Shown: positions 1 through 8,943, counted from the stretch's first letter. The stretch is DNA of 64,000 nt from Methylophaga sp. (GCA_002706095.1 PAJP01000005.1:373445-437444), one strand, 5' to 3'. The notes: generated from the letters alone by a model not told the origin. Numbers and translations: made by a program.

Positions 1-1165
1 CACGTAACTCACCGTTAAATTCAATCAATGTCACATGACCGACAATACCCGCCAAATCAATCGCAGCTTCAACACCCGAGTTACCGCCACCAATGACCGC
101 AACAGGTTTACCTTTAAATAAGGGCCCATCACAGTGAGGGCAATAAGCGACGCCATGACCACGGTATTCTTTTTCACCTGGCACACCCAGCTCACGCCAG
201 CGAGCACCGGTAGCGAGAATCACCGTCTTACTTGAAAGCGTTGCACCACTCTCCAGTTCAACATCGATCATCTTGCCATTCTTTTTCAGACTGCTTGCAC
301 GTTGAAGATTCATCACGTCTACCTCATATTGTTTGACGTGTTCTTCTAATGCAGCAACCAATTTTGGTCCTTCTGTTTCTTTGACAGAAATAAAGTTTTC
401 AATCGCCATGGTATCCATGACCTGACCACCAAAGCGTTCAGCCACAATACCGGTACGAATACCTTTGCGTGAGGCATAGATAGAGGCAGAAGCACCCGCT
501 GGACCACCACCAATAATCAACACATCAAAATCTTCTTTTGCGCTGATTTTTTCAGCTTCACGCTTCACTGCACCTGTATCCAGTTTGGCGATGATTTCAG
601 GCAGGCTCATACGGCCTGAGCCAAAATTCTCACCATTCAGGTAGACCGTTGGTACCGCCATGATTTTTCGCTGGTCCACCTCTTCCTGATATAACGCACC
701 ATCGATCATGGTATGCGAAATATTCGGATTATGAACGGCCATTACGTTTAATGCCTGAACGACTTCCGGGCAGTTTTGGCATGAAAGTGAGATATACGTT
801 TCAAAATGGTATTCCCCTTCCAGCCCTTTAATCTGGTCGATCACTTCCTGATCGAGTTTGGTTGGATGCCCACCGACATGTAGCAGAGCCAACACCAGCG
901 ATGTAAATTCGTGCCCCATGGGAATACCGGCAAAACGAATTTTTTCTTGTCCATCGGGCTGTTTGATCTGAAATGACGGCTTACGTGAATCGCTGTCAGC
1001 ATCATCAGTAAAGGTGATGTCACCTGACATATCAGCGATTTCTTGCAATAAATCGCGCATTTCAGTCGCTTTAGCACTGTCATCTAGAGCCGCAATCAAT
1101 TCAATTGGGCGTTTGATGTTTTGCAGATAACCTTTCAGTTGTCCGGCGATATTTGCATCCAACAT
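1..1165 (-). CDS. ahpF: Alkyl hydroperoxide reductase subunit F (partial, C-terminus outside window)
   Basis: This is the flavoprotein disulfide reductase that uses NAD(P)H to re-reduce AhpC. About 388 residues are visible and the reading frame runs off the window start. The N-terminal thioredoxin-like half carries the CQNC dithiol at residues 129-132. The FAD Rossmann motif GGGPAG is near 220-225, the redox-active CPHC is at 343-346, and a second nucleotide motif GGGNSG follows. The ATG at 1163-1165 lies 75 bp after the ahpC stop, so ahpC-ahpF is probably one transcript. The gap holds a short GC-rich palindrome that could set the ratio of the two products. The order and family assignment are standard for proteobacterial peroxide defence. 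Confidence 0.95.
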   Translation of the reverse strand, partial: MLDANIAGQLKGYLQNIKRPIELIAALDDSAKATEMRDLLQEIADMSGDITFTDDADSDSRKPSFQIKQPDGQEKIRFAGIPMGHEFTSLVLALLHVGGHPTKLDQEVIDQIKGLEGEYHFETYISLSCQNCPEVVQALNVMAVHNPNISHTMIDGALYQEEVDQRKIMAVPTVYLNGENFGSGRMSLPEIIAKLDTGAVKREAEKISAKEDFDVLIIGGGPAGASASIYASRKGIRTGIVAERFGGQVMDTMAIENFISVKETEGPKLVAALEEHVKQYEVDVMNLQRASSLKKNGKMIDVELESGATLSSKTVILATGARWRELGVPGEKEYRGHGVAYCPHCDGPLFKGKPVAVIGGGNSGVEAAIDLAGIVGHVTLIEFNGELR

Positions 1166-1205
1166 AATAATTTACCTTAATCAAAAATAATTTTAGTGAC
1201 ACTGC

Positions 1206-1221
1206 CCGGGCATTTGCCCGG
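1206..1221. other. Palindromic hairpin between ahpC and ahpF
   Basis: A perfect inverted repeat with six-base GC arms (CCGGGC / GCCCGG, loop ATTT) lies in the 75-bp gap between ahpC and ahpF. No T-run follows it, so it is more likely a processing or mRNA-stability element than a strong terminator. The effect on ahpF dosage is inferred. Confidence 0.4.
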
Positions 1222-1240
1222 ACAGGTCGATATAGCCTGA

Positions 1241-1807
1241 TTAGATTTTGCCAACCAAGTCTAATGATGGAGACAGAGTCTCTTCACCTGGCTGCCAAGA
1301 AGCAGGGCAGACTTCACCATCATGTGTTGCAACATATTGTGCTGCTTGCACACGGCGAACTAAGTCTTTAGCGTTACGACCAATACCCAGATCGTTAATT
1401 TCAGCGGCTTTAATCACACCTTCTGGGTTAACGATAAATGTACCGCGAAGTGCCAGACCTTCTTCTTCAATCATCACTTCAAAGTTGCGGCTGATAACAC
1501 CAGTTGGATCACCAATCATTGGGAACTTAATTTTTTGGATGGTTTCTGATGCATCGTGCCATGCTTTGTGAGTGAAGTGTGTATCAGTTGATACTGAGTA
1601 AACTTCAACACCCATTTCTTGCAGTTGAGCATAGTGGTCTGCAACATCACCTAGTTCTGTTGGACAAACGAAAGTGAAGTCAGCTGGGTAAAAAACGAAA
1701 ACAGACCATTTGCCTTTCAGATCATCGCTTGAAACTTCGATGAATTCGCCATTGTGATAAGCATTCGCCTTAAACGGTTTGATTTCTGTATTAATCAGTG
1801 TAGACAT
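1241..1807 (-). CDS. ahpC: Alkyl hydroperoxide reductase subunit C (2-Cys peroxiredoxin)
   Basis: This cytoplasmic 2-Cys peroxiredoxin reduces hydrogen peroxide and organic hydroperoxides and is recycled by AhpF, encoded just downstream. The protein is 188 residues, matching the usual 187. The peroxidatic Cys48 sits in a [11 protein letters not shown] context and the resolving Cys167 in EVCPASW. The frame stays open 16 codons upstream, but the ATG at 1805-1807 has a clear AAGGAG ribosome site six to seven bases before it and matches the family start, so it is preferred. A possible promoter (TTGTAC, 18 bp, TACAAT) lies about 50-75 bp upstream. I did not find a convincing four-block OxyR site. 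Confidence 0.96.
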   Translation of the reverse strand: MSTLINTEIKPFKANAYHNGEFIEVSSDDLKGKWSVFVFYPADFTFVCPTELGDVADHYAQLQEMGVEVYSVSTDTHFTHKAWHDASETIQKIKFPMIGDPTGVISRNFEVMIEEEGLALRGTFIVNPEGVIKAAEINDLGIGRNAKDLVRRVQAAQYVATHDGEVCPASWQPGEETLSPSLDLVGKI

Positions 1808-1853
1808 TATTTGCTCCTTAAATTTTGCATTAGTGTCGTAAGTGACAGTTCGC

Positions 1854-1883
1854 ATTGTAGTCGAGGCACATAAATAGGTACAA
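1854..1883 (-). promoter_or_regulatory. Putative ahpC promoter
   Basis: Read on the minus strand, a -10-like TACAAT (1854-1859) is separated by 18 bp from TTGTAC (1878-1883), about 50 bp upstream of the ahpC start. The -35 box is poor, as expected of an activator-dependent promoter. No clear OxyR pattern was found. Confidence 0.35.
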
Positions 1884-1940
1884 CGACTTAATTCTATTAG
1901 TATGATTGATAAAAACGATTAACCAATCGGAAAAATAAAA

Positions 1941-1980
1941 AAAGCCCTTGAAGTCAAACTCCAAGGGCTTTTTTATTATT
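1941..1980. terminator. Rho-independent terminator between pqqA and ahpC
   Basis: A stem of AAGCCCTTG pairing with CAAGGGCTT (1942-1970) has A-runs on one side and T-runs on the other, so it can work in both directions. On the minus strand it lies just after pqqA and ends the pqqA transcript before ahpC. Confidence 0.85.
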
Positions 1981-1991
1981 ATTTATCAATC

Positions 1992-2063
1992 TTAACGATT
2001 GCAAATATACATGGTTACTTCGAAGCCGAAACGCATATCTGAGTATTCTGGTTTAGTCCACAT
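1992..2063 (-). CDS. pqqA: PQQ precursor peptide PqqA (23 aa)
   Basis: PqqA is the ribosomally made peptide whose Glu and Tyr side chains are joined by PqqE (with PqqD) and processed into pyrroloquinoline quinone, the cofactor of methanol dehydrogenases. The 23-residue peptide begins MWTKPEYSD and contains the diagnostic E-V-T-M-Y block, with Glu15 and Tyr19 as the cross-linked pair; the C-terminus is IxNR-like (ICNR). An AGAGGA ribosome site lies eight bases before the ATG. The gene stands alone: bioA is upstream, a strong terminator follows, and no pqqB-E are nearby. This suggests separate, abundant expression of the precursor. It is too short for most gene callers. Confidence 0.93.
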   Translation of the reverse strand: MWTKPEYSDMRFGFEVTMYICNR

Positions 2064-2129
2064 AATCAATTCCTCTTAATTTAAGACGTTATTTCTAGGG
2101 AAAACAACGTAGGTATAGACTATCTAAAC

Positions 2130-2142
2130 TGACAAAATGTCA
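2130..2142. promoter_or_regulatory. Palindrome in pqqA upstream region
   Basis: TGACAAAATGTCA is a perfect 13-bp dyad 67-79 bp upstream of the pqqA ATG, in the 153-bp gap after bioA. Read toward pqqA it overlaps -35-like hexamers (TTGTCA, GTGACA), so it may be an operator. The function is inferred. Confidence 0.35.
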
Positions 2143-2216
2143 CATCAGGGTCTTGCTTGATTCATCTCAGGATTATTCTTATTAAAATAAACGGGATTAT
2201 TCAGCGAGACATGAAA

Positions 2217-3518
2217 CTAGCGCTCAGTAGAATTCAACGCGTTTAATATATGACCAATCGCATCGCACAACAATTGAAGGTCAGCAGTATCAATAATGTA
2301 AGGTGGCATGATATAAATCATGGTTCTGAACGGCCTGATCCACACACCCTGCTCGACAATAAAGCCTGGTAACCAGTCCATCGCATCATCAAGTGGTTTC
2401 TTTAGCTCAACGACACCAATGGCCCCTTTTACCCTGACATCCTTAACTAATTCATGATCACGATATTTAGTCAGCTCGGTATTCAAACTATTTTCAATGG
2501 TGGATACCTGCGTTTGCCAGTCACTCTCCAGTAACAAATCAATACTGGCAGCTGCCACGCGACAAGCCAGTGGATTCGCCATAAAAGTGGGACCATGCAT
2601 CAATACACCCGAACCATCTGCAGCAATACCATCAGCCACCTGCTGATTACACATCACCGCTGCCAGCGTCATATACCCACCGGTAAGGGCTTTACCCATG
2701 CAAATAATATCTGGCACGATGCCAGCCTGCTCGTAAGCAAACAGTGATCCGGTTCGCCCAAAACCAGTGGCAATTTCATCAAAAATCAATAGGATATGAT
2801 ATTCGTCACATAAGGCGCGTATTTGACGAAGGTACTCAGTGCAATAGATGCGCATACCGCCGGCCCCTTGAACCAAAGGCTCGACGATGACAGCAGCTAA
2901 TTCGTGGTGATGTTTTTCCACCAAATGTTTGAAATCTTCGATATAGCTGTCCAGCCAATCAGCATCATCTCGACACTCAGGTGCAGCAGCAAATAAATGC
3001 GTCGGCAGCACTTTTTCAAACATCTTATGCATGCCATTAACAGGATCACAGACTGACATTGCGCCAAACGTATCGCCGTGATAACCATTTCTGAATGTGA
3101 GCAAGCGATGTTTTTCAGGTTTATTCTGAGCAAACCAGTATTGAATAGCCATCTTAATAGCCACTTCAACAGAGACTGAACCTGAATCGGCTAAAAATAC
3201 ATACTGCAAACTGTCATCGGTTATCTCTACCAGCTTTCTGGCAAGATTGACTGCTGGTTCATGCGTTAAACCGCCAAACATGACATGCGACATCGTATCA
3301 ATCTGCTGATGTGCAGCCTCATTAAGCTTTGGGTGATTATAACCATGAATAGCTGACCACCAAGATGACATACCATCAACCACTTCACGACCATCAGCCA
3401 GAGTTAATCTAACGCCTTTTGCTGATGTCACCTCATGTAATAACGGTGGGTTTGACACGCTGGTATAAGGGTGCCAGATGTGGGCGGCATCAAATTCAAG
3501 ATTACTTAGTTTTGTCAT
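2217..3518 (-). CDS. bioA: Adenosylmethionine-8-amino-7-oxononanoate aminotransferase
   Basis: BioA is the PLP enzyme of biotin synthesis that converts KAPA to DAPA using S-adenosylmethionine as amino donor. The 433-residue length is normal. The BioA-specific SSWWSAIHGYNHP motif is near residue 52. The PLP-binding FDEIATGFGRTG stretch lies around 246-257 and the Schiff-base lysine is K276 in MGKALTGG. No other bio genes are in the window, so the gene is separated from bioBFCD. A 153-bp gap separates its end from pqqA. The start at 3518 fits the family N-terminus. Confidence 0.95.
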   Translation of the reverse strand: MTKLSNLEFDAAHIWHPYTSVSNPPLLHEVTSAKGVRLTLADGREVVDGMSSWWSAIHGYNHPKLNEAAHQQIDTMSHVMFGGLTHEPAVNLARKLVEITDDSLQYVFLADSGSVSVEVAIKMAIQYWFAQNKPEKHRLLTFRNGYHGDTFGAMSVCDPVNGMHKMFEKVLPTHLFAAAPECRDDADWLDSYIEDFKHLVEKHHHELAAVIVEPLVQGAGGMRIYCTEYLRQIRALCDEYHILLIFDEIATGFGRTGSLFAYEQAGIVPDIICMGKALTGGYMTLAAVMCNQQVADGIAADGSGVLMHGPTFMANPLACRVAAASIDLLLESDWQTQVSTIENSLNTELTKYRDHELVKDVRVKGAIGVVELKKPLDDAMDWLPGFIVEQGVWIRPFRTMIYIMPPYIIDTADLQLLCDAIGHILNALNSTER

Positions 3519-3570
3519 GTCTGTTTTACATAGTCTTAGAGCTGGCTCACCGTTTTTAATTCAGAGAGCT

Positions 3571-3600
3571 AAAAACAAGAATGCCCGCATTGAGCGGGCA
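3571..3600 (-). terminator. Rho-independent terminator after iscA
   Basis: TGCCCGC and GCGGGCA (3582-3600) form a 7-bp GC stem with a five-base loop. On the minus strand it is followed by a T-rich tract (TTCTTGTTTTT). It lies 22 bp after the iscA stop and closes the iscR-iscA transcript. Confidence 0.75.
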
Positions 3601-3622
3601 CTTTTGAGAAATAGTGTTTCGT

Positions 3623-3949
3623 TTATTTAGTGACACTGAAGCTCTCACCACAGCCACATTCAGAAACCACATTAGGATTTCGGAATTTAAAACTCTGATT
3701 CAAGCCTTCGCGAACAAAGTCGAGTTCCATACCATCGAGAATTGGCATAGCGTCTTCGTTAATAACCACTTTGACATCACCATGCTCAACCACCACATCG
3801 TCAGCGGCCACTTCATCTGCATAGTCAAGCGCATAGCTATAACCTGAACAGCCACTTTTGACGACGCCAATTCTTAAGCCGACACCCGATGCACGTTTTG
3901 TCATCATATCTCTGACACGATTAATGGCAGATTCAGTCAATGTAATCAT
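3623..3949 (-). CDS. iscA: A-type iron-sulfur carrier IscA
   Basis: This is an A-type carrier that accepts and hands on Fe-S clusters or iron in the cytoplasm. It is 108 residues long, with the three conserved cysteines at C34 (KSGCSGYSY) and C98/C100 (ECGCGESF). The stretch LDFVREGLNQSFKFRNPNV resembles IscA more closely than ErpA or SufA. The gene follows iscR by 146 bp and is followed by a terminator. Unlike the enterobacterial locus, iscS, iscU, hscBA and fdx are absent here, so the rest of the assembly machinery must be elsewhere or replaced, for example by Suf. Confidence 0.88.
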   Translation of the reverse strand: MITLTESAINRVRDMMTKRASGVGLRIGVVKSGCSGYSYALDYADEVAADDVVVEHGDVKVVINEDAMPILDGMELDFVREGLNQSFKFRNPNVVSECGCGESFSVTK

Positions 3950-4095
3950 ATTTTCACCTGTAACATTCAGTGATTAAGACCATAAATAATTGAGAACGTT
4001 TGATTCTGATTGAAGAATATCAAAGGCGTCTTAATTAGATTCACTCATTTAGATCTGTAAAAGTGATAAGTCGAAAGTTTGGGGCAAAGAGCAAA

Positions 4096-4542
4096 CTAGA
4101 GCATATCAAATGCGATAACTTTTTCGCCGTTTCTACTCTTTTCAAAGTTAGACACGACTTGTGCCAGAGTGATGCCATCAAGATATACACGAATCTGATC
4201 ACTTAAGCTTTGCCAAAGCTCATGGCTTAAACACTGCTCATGACCGTGACAATTTTGTCGACCTTCGCATTGTGTGCTATCGACCTTCTCGTCAACTGCC
4301 GATATGACATCTAACACCGTTATGGTATCTGCTGCACGACTTAAACGATATCCGCCCCCGGGACCACGAGAGCTGCTCACAAGACCTTGCTTTCTCAACC
4401 GTGCGAATAACTGCTCCAGATAAGAGAGAGAAATACCTTGTCTTTCTGAAATATCTGCCAGAGTTATTGCGCCTACGCCATAGTTCAGACTGAGGTCAAG
4501 CATGGCGGTCACAGCATAGCGACCTTTAGTGGTTAAACGCAT
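4096..4542 (-). CDS. iscR: Fe-S cluster-sensing transcriptional regulator IscR
   Basis: IscR is an Rrf2-family repressor/activator that binds a [2Fe-2S] cluster and controls Fe-S biogenesis genes. The 148-residue protein starts with the family signature [17 protein letters not shown] and a winged helix, including [14 protein letters not shown]. Cluster ligands are C92, C98, C104 and H107, in the same spacing as E. coli IscR. The gene is downstream of trmJ and cysE. It has its own promoter region containing an excellent match to the IscR type-1 site, so autoregulation is likely. Only iscA follows in the operon. Confidence 0.93.
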   Translation of the reverse strand: MRLTTKGRYAVTAMLDLSLNYGVGAITLADISERQGISLSYLEQLFARLRKQGLVSSSRGPGGGYRLSRAADTITVLDVISAVDEKVDSTQCEGRQNCHGHEQCLSHELWQSLSDQIRVYLDGITLAQVVSNFEKSRNGEKVIAFDML

Positions 4543-4582
4543 TCTTACAAATCCAGAATAAACTTAATCGTCTAAAGTTTAC

Positions 4583-4607
4583 ATGCCTGACTATTTTAGT
4601 CAACTTT
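4583..4607 (-). promoter_or_regulatory. IscR type-1 binding site and iscR promoter
   Basis: Read on the minus strand, AGTTGACTAAAATAGTCAGG matches the symmetric IscR type-1 motif (GACT-AAAAT-AGTC core). The same bases contain a TTGACT -35 box, with a TAAACT -10-like hexamer 16 bp further on. The site lies 41-65 bp upstream of the iscR ATG and overlaps the last codons of cysE. Holo-IscR bound here would block RNA polymerase, giving feedback control. Confidence 0.75.
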
Positions 4608-5385
4608 TATTCTCTTCGTTGTCCTTGTAGATATCACACCCTTCTAAATCCGGCATTTCAACGTCAGGTAATTCCCCCCCCAGACGGTGGATAGTTTTGC
4701 ACATCACATCAACGCGCTTATCCATAGCGTGAACATGCTGAATCAGTCCATGAATGGCCGAAGCCACCGGATCCATGGTTTTACTTGAGGTACCGTAGGC
4801 ATCAAAACCAACCGACTGTGCTAGTTTCTGACGTTGTTTTTCGTCTTCACTCAAGTTGGTTTTCACTACCCTGCCCGGCACGCCCACAACGGTATCACCT
4901 GAGGCGACATCCTTAACAACAACGGCATTGGAACCTATACGGGCACCATCATGAAGCGTAATGGGACCAAGTACTTTTGCACCGGCACCAACAACAATAT
5001 TATTTCCAAGCGTAGGATGGCGTTTCCCCTCTTTCCAAGATGTGCCACCCAAGGTGACACCATGATAAAGCGTCACATCATCGCCGATTTCTGCGGTCTC
5101 ACCAATGACGACCCCCATACCGTGATCAATAAAAAAACGGCGGCCAATCTTAGCGCCGGGGTGAATTTCAATACCGGTAAACCAACGTGAAATGGAAGAA
5201 ATGAACTTGGCGAGCCATTTCCAGTTTGAACGCCACAACCAATGACTTAGACGGTGAAACTGCAGCGCATGTACGCCGGGATAAGTGGTGACAATTTCAA
5301 ATACATTCCGTGCTGCCGGATCGCGATCAAAGACACAAGAAATATCTTCTTTGATGCGTTCCCAACGGCTTATTTTTTCTGTCAT
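4600..5385 (-). CDS. cysE: Serine O-acetyltransferase
   Basis: CysE transfers acetyl from acetyl-CoA to L-serine, the first committed step of cysteine synthesis. The 261-residue protein has an N-terminal helical region ([11 protein letters not shown] near 21-31) followed by left-handed hexapeptide repeats (HPGAKIG, HHG-type turns, [11 protein letters not shown]) that form the acyl-CoA site. The C-terminal acidic tail extends well past the repeats. Its ATG overlaps the trmJ stop by 4 bp and has an AGGAAAG ribosome site. Its 3' end overlaps the iscR promoter. Linking cysteine supply to Fe-S regulation is common in proteobacteria. Confidence 0.93.
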   Translation of the reverse strand: MTEKISRWERIKEDISCVFDRDPAARNVFEIVTTYPGVHALQFHRLSHWLWRSNWKWLAKFISSISRWFTGIEIHPGAKIGRRFFIDHGMGVVIGETAEIGDDVTLYHGVTLGGTSWKEGKRHPTLGNNIVVGAGAKVLGPITLHDGARIGSNAVVVKDVASGDTVVGVPGRVVKTNLSEDEKQRQKLAQSVGFDAYGTSSKTMDPVASAIHGLIQHVHAMDKRVDVMCKTIHRLGGELPDVEMPDLEGCDIYKDNEENKS

Positions 5386-6113
5386 TCTTTCCTCGCTTTG
5401 GTTTCTGCTGCACGCAAAATACCATGCATAATCTGTAATTCGTTTCGATCCATATCCGCTCTGTTAAATAGTCGGCGTATACGTCGTAACAGGTTACGTG
5501 GGTTTTCAGGATCCAGAAAACCGATGGTCGTCAACGAACGTTCAAAATGATCATATAAATGAGCTAAATCTTCTGAAGTTATCGCCTCACGCTCTTCACC
5601 AATACGACCAAAATCAATATTAGGCTGGAAACTCATTCTGAGTTCATAAGCGACGACCTGGACTGCCGCAGCCAGGTTTAGAGAACTATAATCTGGATTA
5701 GCAGGAATATTGACTAAATACTGACATCGATCGATTTCATCATTGGATAAGCCAGAATGTTCACGACCAAACACAATAGCTATATGTGTATCATCATCGA
5801 ACTTTTCAAGTTGCGTCACTGCTTCACGCGGGTTCATTACTGGCATATGCAAGTGACGTAAACGGGCACTCATCGCAAAAGCATAGTGACAGCCTGCCAA
5901 TGCATCATCGAGACTATCATGTACCACCGCACGGTGTAAGACATCATCCGCACCGGATGCACGTGTTGTTGCTTCAGCACTTGGGTAAATTTTAGGCGAG
6001 ACAAGATGTAGATTTGTGATCCCCATCGTTTTCATTGCCCTGGCTGCCGCACCGATATTACCGGGATGCGTTGTACCGACAAGCACAAAACGAACATTAT
6101 CCAGCGACTTCAT
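5382..6113 (-). CDS. trmJ: tRNA (cytidine/uridine-2'-O-)-methyltransferase TrmJ
   Basis: TrmJ is a SPOUT-class, SAM-dependent enzyme that 2'-O-methylates position 32 of several tRNAs. The 243-residue protein has the N-terminal [20 protein letters not shown] segment. The C-terminal knotted SAM site includes VFGREHSGL near 128-136 and [13 protein letters not shown] near 159-171. AAGGA lies six bases before the ATG. The start overlaps the end of queA by 17 bp and the stop overlaps cysE by 4 bp, so queA-trmJ-cysE are translationally coupled. Position upstream of iscR is conserved in gammaproteobacteria. Confidence 0.93.
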   Translation of the reverse strand: MKSLDNVRFVLVGTTHPGNIGAAARAMKTMGITNLHLVSPKIYPSAEATTRASGADDVLHRAVVHDSLDDALAGCHYAFAMSARLRHLHMPVMNPREAVTQLEKFDDDTHIAIVFGREHSGLSNDEIDRCQYLVNIPANPDYSSLNLAAAVQVVAYELRMSFQPNIDFGRIGEEREAITSEDLAHLYDHFERSLTTIGFLDPENPRNLLRRIRRLFNRADMDRNELQIMHGILRAAETKARKE

Positions 6114-7140
6114 TAGTATTCCTTGTTATAAACATGGCATCACCGTAACTAAAAAACCGGTAACGCTGTTGGATGGCATGTTGGTATGCCTCCAGAATGT
6201 GTTTTTTACCTGCAAAGGCTGAGACCAGCATTAACAGTGTGGATTCAGAAAGGTGAAAATTCGTTACCATGGCATCTACGCTTCTAAATTGATAACCCGG
6301 ATAGATGAAAATATCCGTTTCTCCTTGATAAGCAGTAATCTCACCGTTGATGGATGCTGACTCTAACGCTCTGACACTGGTAGTGCCGACAGCGATAACT
6401 CGTCCACCACGTGCTCTGGTTGCTTTTACTTGTTCTGCCACTTTATCACTGACGTCAATGACTTCTTTATGCATCTGATGAGAACGCACATCATCTACTC
6501 TGACCGGCTGAAATGTACCAGCGCCAACATGTAACGTAAGCTCAGCTGTTTCAATTCCTGCTTCACGAATTTTATTCAATAAGGCTTCATCAAAATGTAG
6601 ACCCGCTGTAGGTGCAGCCACGGCTCCAACATTCCTGGCATAAACCGTCTGATAACGATCTAAATCCGCTTTATCCACTTCCCTTTCAATATAAGGGGGT
6701 AATGGTAATCGTCCATACTGATCAAGCGCATCTATCACAGAATGAATATCGTGAAACTTCAACTCAAATAAAGCATCATGCCGCCCGAGAACTTCCGCAT
6801 CAAGCACACCTTCAAGTTGCAAATGACGACCAGCTGCTGGCGATTTGCTACTTCTTATATGGGCCAGTACCCGAGTTTCATCAAGCACCCGCTCTATCAG
6901 CACTTCAACTTTACCACCACTATCTTTGACGCCAAAAAGGCGAGCGGGAATCACTTTTGTATTGTTAAAAACCAACAAATCATCAGGCTTGAGTAATGAT
7001 AGAAGATCGGTAAATTGGAGATCCTGGCGCTGACCGCTATTCCCTTCCAGAAACAATAATCGACTGGCAGTTCGGTTCTCTGAGGGGTATTGGGCGATTA
7101 GCTCTTCGGGCAAATCAAATTGGAAGTCACTCGTTTTCAT
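6097..7140 (-). CDS. queA: S-adenosylmethionine:tRNA ribosyltransferase-isomerase
   Basis: QueA transfers and isomerises the ribosyl moiety of SAM onto preQ1 in tRNA, forming epoxyqueuosine. The 347-residue protein begins [19 protein letters not shown], matching the family N-terminus. A possible ATG four codons further upstream (7150-7152) has no better ribosome site, so 7140 is chosen. Typical QueA blocks are [31 protein letters not shown] and [10 protein letters not shown]. The usual neighbour tgt is absent; here queA leads the trmJ-cysE transcript instead. Confidence 0.95.
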   Translation of the reverse strand: MKTSDFQFDLPEELIAQYPSENRTASRLLFLEGNSGQRQDLQFTDLLSLLKPDDLLVFNNTKVIPARLFGVKDSGGKVEVLIERVLDETRVLAHIRSSKSPAAGRHLQLEGVLDAEVLGRHDALFELKFHDIHSVIDALDQYGRLPLPPYIEREVDKADLDRYQTVYARNVGAVAAPTAGLHFDEALLNKIREAGIETAELTLHVGAGTFQPVRVDDVRSHQMHKEVIDVSDKVAEQVKATRARGGRVIAVGTTSVRALESASINGEITAYQGETDIFIYPGYQFRSVDAMVTNFHLSESTLLMLVSAFAGKKHILEAYQHAIQQRYRFFSYGDAMFITRNTNEVAG

Positions 7141-7322
7141 GGGCGCGATCATAGCAAAATGTCTATCAAAACAGCATTTAAATCATCTATGACGTCCAGC
7201 TCCAGCGAGAATAACGTTCGCTTTAGCTATTACTATCAATTAGTTAGATTTTTCAGTTAAGAACAAATGAAAATCACCCTTCCAATACTCAGGGGCAGAC
7301 GTTATAATTTCGCGCTTAGGTT

Positions 7323-7407
7323 GCCGGGGTGGCGGAACTGGTAGACGCGCCGGATTCAAAATCCGGTTTCTTCGGAAGTGCGAGTTCGATTCTCGCCCTC
7401 GGTACCA
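7323..7407 (+). tRNA. tRNA-Leu (anticodon CAA)
   Basis: The 85-nt gene has an acceptor stem GCCGGGG paired with CCTCGGT, an encoded CCA end, and a long variable arm typical of class II tRNAs. The anticodon stem CCGGA/TCCGG encloses loop TTCAAAA, giving anticodon CAA. It lies divergent from queA. The adjacent 535-bp stretch contains no visible repeat of the tRNA 3' end, so there is no sign of an integrated element. Confidence 0.96.
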
Positions 7408-7942
7408 ACCTAACTCTTCTCTGCATCAATCAACTATCCCTATAAATATCTATATACCATTCCCTATAGAATGAACGTAAATTGTTGATTTATTTTCTGT
7501 GGCTCTAATTGATCTATTTTCAGTGGCTCTATTAGCACAAGCCCGACTTCACTCTATATGCACTCCCAGGCTATTTGTATGCATTAATCCCAGTATGGCT
7601 TGATGATGGGTGGCAAACACCCACTTGGATGACATCAGGGGTGTAATGTTTGTTGTAAGTGGGGATCTGCCATTGAAAAAAAAGCGGGTATCCAAAAGCA
7701 ACAATTGAAGCCGAGGAGAGTAAGAGAGAGGTGTAACTGATACCCGCGATTCAGAAAATATAGCAATGAATTATGACTATTTTATGAATCGAAGAAAATT
7801 ATTACCCAGCGATGTGTGGTCCCATGCTTTTTATAGTTCGGCGATTCTCTACTTTTATCACTTAACGTTAAGTGATGTAACCACCTCTCTCCCCTTTCAA
7901 ATAATTCAGCCCATTTCCATCTGAAAAGCTTTGTTCTACATC
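7408..7942. other. Gene-free structured region after tRNA-Leu
   Basis: No convincing gene is seen in these 535 bp. It contains a 9-bp inverted repeat (GCGGGTATC at 7684-7692, GATACCCGC at 7739-7747) enclosing a purine-rich segment. That segment (GAGAGAGGTG, 7724-7733) is complementary to a pyrimidine tract at 7882-7891. A perfect 20-bp palindrome lies at 7857-7876. A 52-codon frame at 7766-7924 has no ribosome site or recognisable product. The region may encode a structured RNA or hold regulatory sites for the flanking genes. Confidence 0.5.
7857..7876. promoter_or_regulatory. Perfect 20-bp palindrome
   Basis: ATCACTTAAC followed directly by its reverse complement GTTAAGTGAT gives a loop-free 20-bp dyad, best explained as a dimeric protein binding site rather than an RNA hairpin. 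It lies about 70 bp beyond the 3' end of the HTH-receiver gene. The cognate regulator is unknown. Confidence 0.4.
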
Positions 7943-8542
7943 CTAGGCAGTCTGTTTTTCGAGTAATCTTTTTATCAAAGCAAAAGACACCGGTTTTTCT
8001 TCTATCATCGCGCTAGCAGGTAGCGTGACTTCTTTGCCTAATGCTGATTTATCTTGTGTTGTCACGATAATGATTTTGGCGTGCTTGGTTTCTTTATTTT
8101 TACTTATGGCATCGACTAGATGTGCCACATTCATATCATCCATTTCCCAATCGACAATGATGAGGTTGGGTTTATAGCGGCCTGTCAAAATGAGGGCATC
8201 AAATCCATTGTCTGTCACATGAATATTGGTCGGCAGCCCTTCCTGCCACTGTAGTAATTGTGATTCGTATAACCTCAATAGTTCGCTGTCTTTATCAACA
8301 AGTAACACCGTTAATTCAGCATGACTGTTCAGTGTTGATTTGCTGGGTATTGCTAATTCTTGAGGGATCGGTTTGCCTAGTTTTTCTGCCAGACGAATCA
8401 CTTCATCTTCAGAAATTCGTCGGTGGCCACCCAGTGTTTTTACAACATTAATCAATCCTTGATTTGCCCATAGCTGGATTGTTCTTGCTGTCACGCCGAG
8501 TAACTTAGCGAGTTGAGTAGTAGTAAACAATCTTTTTTCCAT
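7943..8542 (-). CDS. MerR/excisionase-type HTH protein fused to a receiver-like domain
   Basis: About 199 residues. Residues 1-60 form a MerR-like helix-turn-helix (FTTTQLAKLLGVTARTIQLWANQG, then the GGHRRI wing). Residues about 75-199 resemble a CheY-type receiver: LLVDKDSELLRLY carries acidic residues, LIIVDWEMDD supplies the likely phosphoacceptor Asp, and IIIVTTQD and EKPVS stand where the conserved Thr and Lys-Pro lie. A DNA-binding head ahead of a receiver is the reverse of the usual response-regulator order. The ATG at 8542 is preferred; a GTG at 8551 would add three residues, and neither has a clear ribosome site. No kinase is adjacent. The target is unknown. Confidence 0.75.
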   Translation of the reverse strand: MEKRLFTTTQLAKLLGVTARTIQLWANQGLINVVKTLGGHRRISEDEVIRLAEKLGKPIPQELAIPSKSTLNSHAELTVLLVDKDSELLRLYESQLLQWQEGLPTNIHVTDNGFDALILTGRYKPNLIIVDWEMDDMNVAHLVDAISKNKETKHAKIIIVTTQDKSALGKEVTLPASAMIEEKPVSFALIKRLLEKQTA

Positions 8543-8712
8543 ATCAGTCACACCATATTATGTTGTGTACAATAGTTTACACTAATTTATTCTTTTTTTG
8601 ATTTTACGCTTAGATGACAAGGATAAGTAAAATTAGTTATGAATTTGAAAGCATTGGCTCCTCTATTGTACTAATATGAAATAAATTAGACTTTGCTCGA
8701 AGAGGATTCATT

Positions 8713-8943
8713 ATGGATACAAGTTCTCATTCCTTAGAAAACTTATTTCTCCAATTAGGGTTGGATAATAGCCCGGCCGCGATGGATGAATTTATTGTTG
8801 AGCATAAACTGCCTCCAGAAAAAACGATTGAGGCTGCGGAATTCTGGACAGCCTCACAGAGGGCGTTCATCCAAGAATGTCTCTCAGAAGATTCTGACTG
8901 GGCAGAAGTTGTCGATCAGCTCAATGTGTTACTACATGAATAA
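8713..8943 (+). CDS. DUF2789 family protein
   Basis: A 76-residue acidic soluble protein resembling the DUF2789 family found in many gammaproteobacteria. No biochemical function is established. It begins MDTSSHSLENLFLQLGLDN and has a central EAAEFWTASQRAFIQECL stretch. There is an AAGAGGA ribosome site before the ATG. It ends one base before the convergent cfa stop. No signal peptide or membrane segment is seen. Confidence 0.8.
   Translation: MDTSSHSLENLFLQLGLDNSPAAMDEFIVEHKLPPEKTIEAAEFWTASQRAFIQECLSEDSDWAEVVDQLNVLLHE

Noticed and set aside
1248..1571. 107-codon frame antisense to ahpC
   Set aside because: Lies entirely within ahpC in another frame; a shadow of the peroxiredoxin coding sequence.
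1808..1940. OxyR operator upstream of ahpC
   Set aside because: An AATAG/CTATT pair is present, but the four-block ATAG-N7-CTAT spacing is not met.
7766..7924. 52-codon plus-strand frame in the gap after tRNA-Leu
   Set aside because: No ribosome site, no recognisable product, and it spans the 20-bp palindrome; probably chance.
7323..7942. Integrated element at tRNA-Leu
   Set aside because: No integrase gene and no repeat of the tRNA 3' end nearby.
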